Shown: positions 56,938 through 64,000 of the stretch, one piece after another | How positions within the stretch are numbered: position 1 is the stretch's first letter | How the letters are laid out: each line of letters opens with the position of its first letter | NCBI RefSeq assembly: GCF_002879885.1 | Contig: NZ_PNYA01000002.1 | Span: forward strand, 186,001-250,000 | From: Trinickia dabaoshanensis | Lineage (GTDB): Bacteria > Pseudomonadota > Gammaproteobacteria > Burkholderiales > Burkholderiaceae | Direction of reading: 5' to 3' | DNA length: 64,000 nt | Notes under the pieces: model-generated | Database searches by the model: none | What the model was told of the DNA's origin: nothing | Seen by the model: only the letters and a program-made list of their open reading frames with translations | Translations under genes and position numbers: made by a program

Positions 56938-58134
56938 TTGGCCGCAAACGCGACTGAGAAAGCTGCCGTCGGCATCTACTTCGGGCTGATGTCGGGCACG
57001 AGTATGGACGGCGTCGACGGCATCGCCGTCGAGTTCCAGGCGGACGGCCCTCCGCGCGTGCTGGCGGATGCCTTCGTCGGTTTCGCCGACGGTCTGCGCG
57101 ACGCGCTGTTCGCCCTGCAGCAACCCGGCGAGAACGAAATCGAGCGCGAGGCCCTTGCCGCATCGGCGCTCGCGGCGCGCTATGCCGTATGTTGTCACGA
57201 GTTGCTACGCAGTGCGAACATCGCCCCCACGCACGTCCGCGCGATCGGCGTGCACGGTCAAACGGTGCGCCACCGCCCGGAAAAGGGCTACACGCGCCAA
57301 ATCAACAATCCCGCGCTGCTCGCCGAGATGACGCACATCGACGTCGTCGCCGATTTCCGCAGCCGCGACGTCGCGGCCGGCGGCCAGGGCGCCCCGCTCG
57401 TGCCTGCCTTTCATGCGCAGGTTTTCGGGGCTCGGGACGAAACGCGCGTCGTCTGCAATCTCGGCGGCTTCAGCAATATCACGGTCTTGCCGCCTGCGCG
57501 CGTGCGCGCGCCGAGCCGTGAAGCCCGTGAGGCGGGCGGCGGCGCCGACGGCGAGTCGGTGCGCGGTTTCGATTGCGGCCCCGCAAATGTATTGCTCGAC
57601 GAATGGGCGCGGCGCCACCTCGGCACCCCTTACGACGAAGGCGGCCGATTCGCCGCGAGCGGCACGGTGCATCAAGCGTTGCTGAACGTGCTGCTCGACG
57701 AACCGTTTTTCGAACAGGCGCCGCCTAAGAGCACCGGTCGAGATTTGTTCAACGGCAAGTGGCTCGACGCCAAACTGGCCGGCTTCGAAACGCTCGCCCC
57801 CGCCGACGTCCAAGCGACGCTCGCCGCGCTGAGCGCGGTGAGCGTCGCACGCGAAATCGAGCGGCACGCGCCCGGTTGCCGGGCCGTCTACGTGTGCGGC
57901 GGCGGCGCGCGCAACCCGGAACTGCTCAAGGCGCTCGAACACGCGTTCGAGCGCAGCGGCGTCAGCGGCGTGCCGGTCATGACGACGGAAGCGCTGGGCG
58001 TTCCGCCGCATCATGTCGAGGCGTTGGCGTTCGCGTGGCTCGCGATGCGCTGCACCGAACGGGCGGCAGGCAACTTGCCGGCGGTCACGGGCGCCGCGGG
58101 CGAGCGCGTGTTGGGCGCGATCTATCCGCGTTAA
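56938..58134 (+). CDS. anmK: Anhydro-N-acetylmuramic acid kinase
   Basis: A 398-residue sugar kinase: [27 protein letters not shown]-like [26 protein letters not shown] and [12 protein letters not shown]. It phosphorylates and opens 1,6-anhydroMurNAc during cell-wall recycling. The start is a TTG (56938) with GAGGA eight bases upstream; no ATG precedes the first motif. About 30 residues after NITVLPP are low-complexity Arg/Gly. Divergent from tyrS, convergent with erpA. Confidence 0.95.
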   Translation: MAANATEKAAVGIYFGLMSGTSMDGVDGIAVEFQADGPPRVLADAFVGFADGLRDALFALQQPGENEIEREALAASALAARYAVCCHELLRSANIAPTHVRAIGVHGQTVRHRPEKGYTRQINNPALLAEMTHIDVVADFRSRDVAAGGQGAPLVPAFHAQVFGARDETRVVCNLGGFSNITVLPPARVRAPSREAREAGGGADGESVRGFDCGPANVLLDEWARRHLGTPYDEGGRFAASGTVHQALLNVLLDEPFFEQAPPKSTGRDLFNGKWLDAKLAGFETLAPADVQATLAALSAVSVAREIERHAPGCRAVYVCGGGARNPELLKALEHAFERSGVSGVPVMTTEALGVPPHHVEALAFAWLAMRCTERAAGNLPAVTGAAGERVLGAIYPR

Positions 58135-58205
58135 GCACGACGGGACGGGACGCGGCGAGCAAGGCGGAACCCGCGCTTCTCGCCGCCGGGTACCGCATTA
58201 TAGAA

Positions 58206-58229
58206 AAACGGGGCCAAAAGGCCCCGTTT
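58206..58229 (-). terminator. Terminator between erpA and anmK
   Basis: AAACGGGGCC (58206-58215), loop AAAA, GGCCCCGTTT (58220-58229). Read on the minus strand a GTTTTTCTA follows, so it mainly serves erpA; it could also slow anmK readthrough. Confidence 0.85.
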
Positions 58230-58298
58230 GCCGGTCGGACCGATCAACGCGATACGGTTCGATCTCGAACCGCCCGCGCGGCCTCAGTCAGCGATCCT

Positions 58299-58664
58299 TT
58301 ATACCGAGAACGACGAACCACAGCCGCACGTGGTGGACGCGTTCGGGTTCTTGATCACGAACTGTGCGCCGTTGATGTCGTCTTTGTAGTCGATCTCGGC
58401 GCCCACCAGATACTGGTAGCTCATCGAATCGATCAACAGTTGCACGCCGCCCTTGTTCATGACGGTGTCGTCCTCGTTGATCGCTTCATCGAACGTGAAA
58501 CCGTACTGAAAGCCCGAGCAGCCGCCACCTTGCACGAACACGCGCAGCTTCAGGTCGGGATTGCCTTCTTCGTCGATCAGTTGTTTCACTTTGTCAGCCG
58601 CCGCGTCCGTGAAGACGAAGGGGCTCGGCATTTCAGTCACGGGGGTATCGGTGACGGCGTTCAT
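58299..58664 (-). CDS. erpA: Iron-sulfur cluster insertion protein ErpA
   Basis: A 121-residue A-type carrier with the three cluster cysteines, Cys49 ([12 protein letters not shown]) and Cys113, Cys115 ([10 protein letters not shown]). It delivers [2Fe-2S]/[4Fe-4S] clusters to apo-proteins. GGAG (in TTGGAGAG) precedes the ATG. Flanked by its own terminator and the rplM-rpsI unit upstream. Confidence 0.96.
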   Translation of the reverse strand: MNAVTDTPVTEMPSPFVFTDAAADKVKQLIDEEGNPDLKLRVFVQGGGCSGFQYGFTFDEAINEDDTVMNKGGVQLLIDSMSYQYLVGAEIDYKDDINGAQFVIKNPNASTTCGCGSSFSV

Positions 58665-58817
58665 TCGAACTCTCCAAAAAAGCTTCTAGCGCTATTGTAT
58701 GGCCCTTCGGCGACTCGTGCTCTGTCCGTCTTTGGTAACCCTATGAATGCAATGGGTTCTCGCGCACGATTTCGGGCCGCCCACCGGCGTTCATCCAAGC
58801 GGCCGGCCGCAAAAACG

Positions 58818-58852
58818 AAAAAGCCGCCGTGCGCATGCAACGGCGGCTTTTT
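58818..58852 (-). terminator. Terminator after rpsI
   Basis: AAAAAGCCGCCGT (58818-58830) pairs with ACGGCGGCTTTTT (58840-58852), loop GCGCATGCA. Both strands end in T-runs; on the minus strand it ends the rplM-rpsI mRNA. The 228 bp gap between rpsI and erpA holds nothing else obvious. Confidence 0.88.
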
Positions 58853-58892
58853 CGATGGCGCACCGCGTAACGCGCGGCACGCTTCGAAACGA

Positions 58893-59285
58893 TTAACGCT
58901 TCGAGAATTGCTTCCGGCGACGTGCCTTGTGGAAGCCGACCTTCTTACGTTCGACTTCACGCGCATCACGCGTCACGAAGCCGGCGTTCGACAGAGCCGG
59001 CTTCAGGGTGGCGTCGTAATCCATCAGCGCGCGCGTGATACCGTGGCGAACAGCACCGGCTTGGCCCGTTTCACCGCCGCCCGACACGTTGACTTTGATG
59101 TCGAACGTCGTGGCGTGGTTCGTGAGCTCGAGCGGCTGACGCACGATCATCAGCGACGTTTCACGCGAGAAGTAATCCGCGATAGGCTTGCCGTTGACGA
59201 CGATGTCGCCCTTGCCTGCCTTGATGAAGACACGAGCGACGGCGCTTTTGCGGCGGCCCGTACCGTAGTTCCAGTTACCGATCAT
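58893..59285 (-). CDS. rpsI: 30S ribosomal protein S9
   Basis: A 130-residue basic protein, [20 protein letters not shown] to the conserved [11 protein letters not shown] tail that reaches the ribosomal P site. It follows rplM by 11 bp, the universal rplM-rpsI pair. Confidence 0.98.
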   Translation of the reverse strand: MIGNWNYGTGRRKSAVARVFIKAGKGDIVVNGKPIADYFSRETSLMIVRQPLELTNHATTFDIKVNVSGGGETGQAGAVRHGITRALMDYDATLKPALSNAGFVTRDAREVERKKVGFHKARRRKQFSKR

Positions 59286-59296
59286 GTGGGCTCCCC

Positions 59297-59725
59297 TTAG
59301 ATCTCGAGCGCCTTCGGCTGTTGAGCCGAGTGCGGATGCGTGGCTTCTGCGTAGACCTTCAGCTTCTTGATCATCGCGTAGCCGAGCGGGCCCTTCGGCA
59401 GCATGCCCTTGACCGCTTTCTCGAGCGCGCGGCCCGGGAAGCGTTCTTGCATCTTGCCGAACGTCGTTTCATAAATGCCGCCCGGGTAGCCCGAGTGACG
59501 GTAGTACTTCTTGTCCGTGGTCTTGTTGCCCGTGACCTTCAGCTTGCCGGCGTTGATGACGATGATGAAATCACCGGTGTCGACGTGCGGAGTGAACTCA
59601 GGCTTATGCTTGCCGCGAAGACGGCGTGCCACTTCGCTGGCGACACGGCCGAGAACCTTATCCGTCGCGTCAATCACGTACCATTCGCGCGTCACCTGTT
59701 CGGCTTTAGCGGAAAACGTCTTCAT
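59297..59725 (-). CDS. rplM: 50S ribosomal protein L13
   Basis: A 142-residue protein: [54 protein letters not shown] and [22 protein letters not shown] 59725 was chosen because the family starts at MKTF; a longer frame is not conserved. First gene of the ribosomal pair. Confidence 0.98.
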   Translation of the reverse strand: MKTFSAKAEQVTREWYVIDATDKVLGRVASEVARRLRGKHKPEFTPHVDTGDFIIVINAGKLKVTGNKTTDKKYYRHSGYPGGIYETTFGKMQERFPGRALEKAVKGMLPKGPLGYAMIKKLKVYAEATHPHSAQQPKALEI

Positions 59726-59844
59726 GATCGATCCAAAAAATTGACTTGCCCTTCGTATTTTTCCTGCTTGGATGTGGCGCATCGAGGCACCGTGCAGGCT
59801 CTCCCTGTTCTTCTTCCGCGGGCATGAATGCGGAAAAGCCCTGA

Positions 59845-59874
59845 ATTATAAAGGAATTTGACAGCGCACGTCAA
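59845..59874 (-). promoter_or_regulatory. Promoter of rplM-rpsI
   Basis: On the minus strand TTGACG (complement of 59869-59874) and TATAAT (complement of 59845-59850) are 18 bases apart. Transcription would start near 59838, giving a leader of about 113 bases before rplM. Confidence 0.65.
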
Positions 59875-60013
59875 AGGCGTTCTCACCGGCGCGCGGCAAC
59901 CGCCGAGGAGCGCTTCGAGGGCGGGGGAAAACATGCCTGGCGCCCGATTCGAACCGCCGCGCCTCATGCGCCCGCTATGTGGGCCGGGCCTGGGCCGGGC
60001 CGCGCCGGCCGAA

Positions 60014-60108
60014 GGCAAAAAAAAGCCCGAACTCTAGGCTCGGGCTTAATCCACCTAAGGAGGAGGGTGGAGGAGACATGCGGAGATTGTCGAAAGCGAC
60101 AATCAATG
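60014..60108 (-). ncRNA. Candidate small RNA with CU-rich anti-Shine-Dalgarno-like region
   Basis: Predicted transcript of about 95 bases on the minus strand, with no coding gene on that strand. It starts after a near-consensus promoter, has an 8 bp hairpin (GATTGTCG, loop CTTT, CGACAATC; 60104 down to 60085), then an unpaired pyrimidine-rich stretch, complement of 60059-60076, containing TCTCCTCC and CCTCCTCC, then a terminator stem AAGCCCGA/TCGGGCTT (60047 to 60023) followed by eight T. CU-rich loops able to pair with ribosome sites occur in trans-acting sRNAs such as Rhodobacter CcsR. Not identified with any named sRNA. Confidence 0.6.
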
Positions 60109-60114
60109 AAGCGC

Positions 60115-60143
60115 ATTGTACAGAGCGAGCGCGCACTAGGCAA
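60115..60143 (-). promoter_or_regulatory. Promoter of the candidate small RNA
   Basis: On the minus strand TTGCCT (complement of 60138-60143), 17 bases, then TACAAT (complement of 60115-60120). Spacing is ideal for sigma-70; start predicted near 60108. Confidence 0.6.
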
Positions 60144-60166
60144 GAAAATTTGCATCGCGAAAAGAG

Positions 60167-60183
60167 ATCTCATAATGTGAGAT
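60167..60183. promoter_or_regulatory. Palindrome between candidate sRNA and osmC-family gene
   Basis: ATCTCA and TGAGAT flank TAATG, a perfect 6-5-6 inverted repeat. It lies about 60-75 bp upstream of the predicted sRNA start and 102 bp before the divergent OsmC-family gene, so one factor could control either or both. The factor is unknown. Confidence 0.4.
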
Positions 60184-60285
60184 ATGCTTGTCCATTGCGA
60201 TGGAAAGGCGGCCCGACCCCGCTCGGGGGCCGGGGCTACAATGCCGATCCATCGAAGATAAACTCGGAAGAACGGGAGCGACGCT

Positions 60286-60708
60286 ATGGAATGCAAAGTG
60301 AGCTGGATGGGGGCCGACGGCATGGCATTCGCCGCCGAGACGGGCAGCGGCCATCTGGCGATGATGGACGGGGCGCCGGAAGGCGGCGGGCGCAATTTGG
60401 CTCCGCGGCCGATGGAGATGGTGCTGCTCGGCACCGGCGGATGCACGGCCTACGATGTCGTGATGATTTTGAAGAAGAGCCGGCAGGAAATCGCGGGGTG
60501 TTCCGTGACGCTCAAGGCCGAGCGCGCAAGCGAAGACCCGAAGGTATTCACGAAAATCCACTTCCACTTTACGGTGACGGGCAAGAACCTGAATCCCGCC
60601 ACGGTCGAGCGCGCGATCAACCTATCGCACGACAAGTACTGCTCGGCCTCGATCATGATGGCCAAGACGGCCGAACTCACGCACTCTTTCGAGATCGTCG
60701 AAGCTTGA
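60286..60708 (+). CDS. OsmC family protein (YhfA-like)
   Basis: A 140-residue OsmC-fold protein. Two conserved cysteines, Cys53 in LGTGGCTAYDVVMIL and Cys119 in HDKYCSASIMM, match the peroxidatic and resolving positions of OsmC/Ohr relatives; PRPMEMVLLG precedes the first. Such proteins reduce organic hydroperoxides or have redox roles; the YhfA branch is not well defined. A TACAAT lies near 60237, about 45 bp upstream. Confidence 0.88.
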   Translation: MECKVSWMGADGMAFAAETGSGHLAMMDGAPEGGGRNLAPRPMEMVLLGTGGCTAYDVVMILKKSRQEIAGCSVTLKAERASEDPKVFTKIHFHFTVTGKNLNPATVERAINLSHDKYCSASIMMAKTAELTHSFEIVEA

Positions 60709-60810
60709 ACACCATCGGAGGCGGCCCGCGAGCCGCCTTCGAGCCGCTGGCCGGAAGAAATCATCGCCGGTCACGAGAGCGGGGATCGATCTCGCCAAAT
60801 AACGTAAAAA

Positions 60811-61222
<412 letters not shown>

Positions 61223-61248
61223 TGACGTGCAGTTTACCATTGCCCGCC

Positions 61249-62118
61249 TCACCGCGACCGGCGCCGCCCCGAACGAAACACCTGTGCATCGTCGTAAAAC
61301 AGCGGATCGGCATTCGCGGGCCAAAATCCGGGGACGCCCAGCACCGGCAGCGGTGCATAGCGGCGAGTGTCGAGTTCCTCCTCGGCGAGCGAGGCGGCGA
61401 CCGCGCGATCGAGCCAGTCGTCGCGGCGCTCGGTAGTCCAGGCGAAATACTCGGGCGGCGCGGCAACGATCCAGGCGTGCCCCGTGCAGGCCTTGTATGG
61501 CTCGATCAGCTTTTCGAGCAACGCATGGCCGAATACGCGCACCTCACAACGCTCGCCCCACGCAGCGCGCTCGTCGATAAACAAACGCCGCCATTCGAAT
61601 CCAGTCAGCGCGGCACTCAGAGACGGGTCCGCACAGACGAACAGCACCGCGTTTTCATCGAACAGCGTCAGAAAATCGCGCTCGGCACCGCGTGTGCCGC
61701 CCACCCCGCTCCGATCGATTGCGTTTGCTTGCCGCGCATTGAGCGTGGCCTTCACGCGCGGATGGGCAAACCATACGAGTGCATTGAAAAAATCGTGCAA
61801 GTTGCGGCGCGTCGGCACCGAGCCCGTTTGCGCGATATGGGCTTCATACGCGACACCGGGTGGCAACTCGGCCTGCTCGATGAACGAGAGCGGCCGCCCA
61901 GCGCCGGTCACATGCCCGGCCTGCGCCGCCTCTCGTGCCAGCATCCGAAGATAGCCGGACGGATCGGCGCCGGCTCGATCGCGCCAGCGCATTCCGCGCT
62001 CCGCGTAAGGCGCCAGCCAAGGGGCCGACCAGTCGATTCGATCGATGCCGGCGATGGGCGCGCCCTCCTCGGGCGCACCCGCGCATCCGTGCAACATCGT
62101 CTGTTCCGGTAAGCGCAA
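61249..62118 (-). CDS. DUF3025 family protein
   Basis: A 289-residue protein matching the DUF3025 family of beta/gammaproteobacteria: GVAYEAHIAQTGSVPTRRNLHDFFNALVWFAHPRVKATLNARQ and ENAVLFVCADPSLSAAL are its conserved blocks. Function unknown. It starts 14 bp after the pyrC stop, so it is the second gene of a pyrC-DUF3025 operon; the rnpB promoter lies at its 3' end. Confidence 0.82.
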   Translation of the reverse strand: MRLPEQTMLHGCAGAPEEGAPIAGIDRIDWSAPWLAPYAERGMRWRDRAGADPSGYLRMLAREAAQAGHVTGAGRPLSFIEQAELPPGVAYEAHIAQTGSVPTRRNLHDFFNALVWFAHPRVKATLNARQANAIDRSGVGGTRGAERDFLTLFDENAVLFVCADPSLSAALTGFEWRRLFIDERAAWGERCEVRVFGHALLEKLIEPYKACTGHAWIVAAPPEYFAWTTERRDDWLDRAVAASLAEEELDTRRYAPLPVLGVPGFWPANADPLFYDDAQVFRSGRRRSR

Positions 62119-62132
62119 CCGGCCACCCTGGC

Positions 62133-63212
62133 TTAGGCGAGCCGCCAGCCGATCGACTCGCCGGCGCGCAGCGGTACCACCAACGCTTCGCCCGCGAGGA
62201 TTTCCGCCGGTAGCGTCCAGCGCTCGCGCACGAGCGTGACGCGCTCGCTGCTGCGCGGCAGGCTGTAAAAATCGGGACCGAAGAAGCTCGCAAACCCCTC
62301 GAGCTTATCGAGCGCACCGGCATTTTCGAACGCTTCCGCGTAGAGCTCGAGCGCGTGCAGCGCCGTGTAGCAACCGGCGCAGCCGCACGCATGCTCCTTC
62401 AGGCCCTTCGGATGCGGGGCGCTGTCGGTACCGAGGAAAAAGCGCGGATTGCCCGAGGTCGCCGCCTCGACGAGCGCCACACGGTGCGTTTCGCGCTTGA
62501 GCACCGGCAGACAGTAGTAATGCGGGCGAATGCCGCCTTGGAAGATCGCGTTGCGGTTGTAGAGCAGGTGATGCGCGGTGATCGTCGCACCGAGCAGGCC
62601 CGCCGGCGCGCCGTCATCGCGCACGTATTGCGCCGCGTCCTTCGTCGTGATGTGTTCGAACACCACCTTTAGCGCCGGAAAATCGCGGCGCAGCGGCGTC
62701 ATCACGCGATCGATGAAGACCTTCTCGCGATCGAACAGGTCGATCGACGCATCGGTGACTTCGCCATGCACGAGCAACGGCATGCCGACTTCTTGCATCG
62801 TCTCGAGCGTCTTTGCGCATTTCGATAGGTCGGTCACGCCGAAATCGGAATTGGTCGTCGCGCCCGCCGGATACAGCTTCACACCATGCACGAATCCGCT
62901 TTCGCGCGCGCGCCGGATTTCATCGGGCGGGGTATTGTCGGTCAAATAAAGCGTCATCAACGGCTCGAACGTCGAACCGACCGGCAGCGCCGCGAGAATG
63001 CGCTCGCGATACGCACGCGCGGCCTCGACGGTCGTGACCGGCGGCTTCAGATTCGGCATGACGATCGCGCGCCCGAACTGGCGGACGGTATGGGGCAGCA
63101 CCGCGCTGAGCATTTCGCCGTCGCGCAAATGCAAGTGCCAGTCGTCGGGGCGGGCCAAGGTGAGCGAGGCGCACGCGCCGGCGGCGTTCAGGGACGAATC
63201 GGAAACGGTCAT
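62133..63212 (-). CDS. pyrC: Dihydroorotase
   Basis: A 359-residue class II dihydroorotase: zinc His pair in [11 protein letters not shown], carboxylated Lys region [28 protein letters not shown] and the Asp in FLGTDSAPH. It closes N-carbamoyl-aspartate to dihydroorotate in pyrimidine synthesis. The start at 63212 begins [12 protein letters not shown]; the long upstream frame is not conserved. Confidence 0.96.
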   Translation of the reverse strand: MTVSDSSLNAAGACASLTLARPDDWHLHLRDGEMLSAVLPHTVRQFGRAIVMPNLKPPVTTVEAARAYRERILAALPVGSTFEPLMTLYLTDNTPPDEIRRARESGFVHGVKLYPAGATTNSDFGVTDLSKCAKTLETMQEVGMPLLVHGEVTDASIDLFDREKVFIDRVMTPLRRDFPALKVVFEHITTKDAAQYVRDDGAPAGLLGATITAHHLLYNRNAIFQGGIRPHYYCLPVLKRETHRVALVEAATSGNPRFFLGTDSAPHPKGLKEHACGCAGCYTALHALELYAEAFENAGALDKLEGFASFFGPDFYSLPRSSERVTLVRERWTLPAEILAGEALVVPLRAGESIGWRLA

Positions 63213-63447
63213 GGCGAAGATCGGGCTAGGAGGGCCGCGGGTAACCCGCGTGGCAACAAGACGTGGAAAACGGACACCTTTAGGGCAAGCAAGCCGAGCG
63301 CCATCGTGGAAAAACCGCAACGGCCGCACCGTCGCGCCGGCGGATTTCGCTTTTTTCGGCCGGCGGCTCGGTATATGCTTCGAAAAAACATATTGTAGCG
63401 GGTTCGCAGTCGGGGCCCGCCCGTTCACACGCACCGCCAGCCGTAAA

Positions 63448-64000
63448 ATGTGCCAACTCCTCGGAATGAACTGCGCCGCGCCGACGGACGTCACGTTCTC
63501 CTTCACGGGCTTCGCAGCCCGCGGCGGCATCACGGATCATCATGCCGACGGCTGGGGCATCGCCTTCTTCGAAGACAAAGCCTGCCGCCTGTTCATCGAC
63601 CATCAATCGTCGGCCACCTCGCCGATCGCCGAAATGGTCAAGCGGTATCCGATCAAATCGAAGAACACGATCGCGCATATCCGTAAGGCCACGCAAGGGC
63701 ATATCCTGCTCGAGAACTGCCACCCGTTCATGCGGGAGTTGTGGGGGCGGCATTGGATCTTCGCGCACAATGGCGATTTACAGGCGTACCGGCCCGAGAT
63801 CACGGGCACGTATCAACCCGTGGGCACGACCGATAGCGAGCTTGCGTTTTGCGCATTGATGCAGGGTTTGCGCCGCGCGTTTCCGGGCACGCAGCCGCCG
63901 CTGCAAGAGTTGTTCGATGCGCTCGCCGCGCTCACGCGCGAGATCACGAATTACGGCGTGTTCAATTTTCTGATGTCGAACGGCCAGGCGCTGTTCGCGC
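63448..64000 (+). CDS. Class II glutamine amidotransferase, YafJ type (5' part)
   Basis: Starts [19 protein letters not shown], so Cys2 becomes the N-terminal nucleophile after Met removal, which fixes the ATG at 63448. [22 protein letters not shown] and [10 protein letters not shown] are the conserved YafJ/GATase-II blocks; Asn and Gly of the oxyanion hole are present. The first 184 codons are in the window, and it runs off the end. YafJ-type enzymes are of unknown specificity. Divergent from pyrC across 235 bp. Confidence 0.9.
   Translation, partial: MCQLLGMNCAAPTDVTFSFTGFAARGGITDHHADGWGIAFFEDKACRLFIDHQSSATSPIAEMVKRYPIKSKNTIAHIRKATQGHILLENCHPFMRELWGRHWIFAHNGDLQAYRPEITGTYQPVGTTDSELAFCALMQGLRRAFPGTQPPLQELFDALAALTREITNYGVFNFLMSNGQALFA

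Overview
The window is a continuous, high-GC, gene-dense bacterial chromosome segment with housekeeping content. Gene identities and neighbourhoods (pqiA-pqiA-pqiB-pqiC, dusB-fis-purH-ruvCAB, dtd-tyrS-anmK-erpA-rpsI-rplM, queA-tgt-yajC-secDF, split pntAA/pntAB/pntB) point to a betaproteobacterium of the Burkholderiaceae (Burkholderia sensu lato, e.g. Paraburkholderia or Trinickia-like). That placement rests on protein recognition and codon/GC character; no search was run. I saw no prophage, IS element, CRISPR array, rRNA or tRNA gene.

Layout. 1-1.4 kb: 5' end of a flavohaemoglobin gene (hmp) on the minus strand with an NsrR-like box, then a PduO-type cobalamin adenosyltransferase. 1.6-9 kb: an FAD-linked hydroxyacid dehydrogenase plus glycolate oxidase glcD-glcE-glcF, then yggS and proC. 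9-14 kb (minus strand): a small secreted protein, a 16-17 bp tandem repeat, ubiA, and a peroxide-defence block dps - catalase - 43-codon small ORF - oxyR with OxyR-like sites. 14-22.6 kb: recG, diverging from queA-tgt-yajC-secD-secF, closed by a strong terminator. 22.8-28 kb: an accessory-looking stretch with a beta-propeller lectin-like protein preceded by a lux-box-like palindrome, an MHS-type transporter, and a cytochrome b561 - YceI - YceI operon. 28-33.3 kb: a translationally coupled pqiA1-pqiA2-pqiB-pqiC lipid-transport operon and an rRNA methyltransferase. 33.5-35.4 kb: VOC protein, WYL regulator and a higBA-type toxin-antitoxin pair.

35.5-48.8 kb: transhydrogenase pntAA-pntAB-pntB, Nudix hydrolase, mnmA, a glutamate-synthase-like FMN protein, a GST, pepP-ubiH, and dusB-fis-purH with a terminator. 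48.9-53.3 kb: a regulator gene broken by a single-base frameshift, a D-threonine-aldolase-like gene with a TTG start, and ruvC-ruvA-ruvB. 53.3-60 kb: an MpaB-like oxygenase, phosphatase-dtd, tyrS, anmK (TTG start), erpA, and rplM-rpsI. 60-64 kb: a candidate CU-rich small RNA with its own promoter and terminator, an OsmC-family gene, RNase P RNA (rnpB), DUF3025-pyrC, and the 5' part of a YafJ-type glutamine amidotransferase.

The most notable items are the candidate sRNA at about 60.01-60.11 kb (promoter, hairpin, anti-Shine-Dalgarno-like CU-rich stretch, strong terminator, no coding gene on that strand), the lectin-like gene with a lux-box-like palindrome, the OxyR-type signals and small ORF in front of the catalase, and the frameshifted PAS/LuxR-like regulator.
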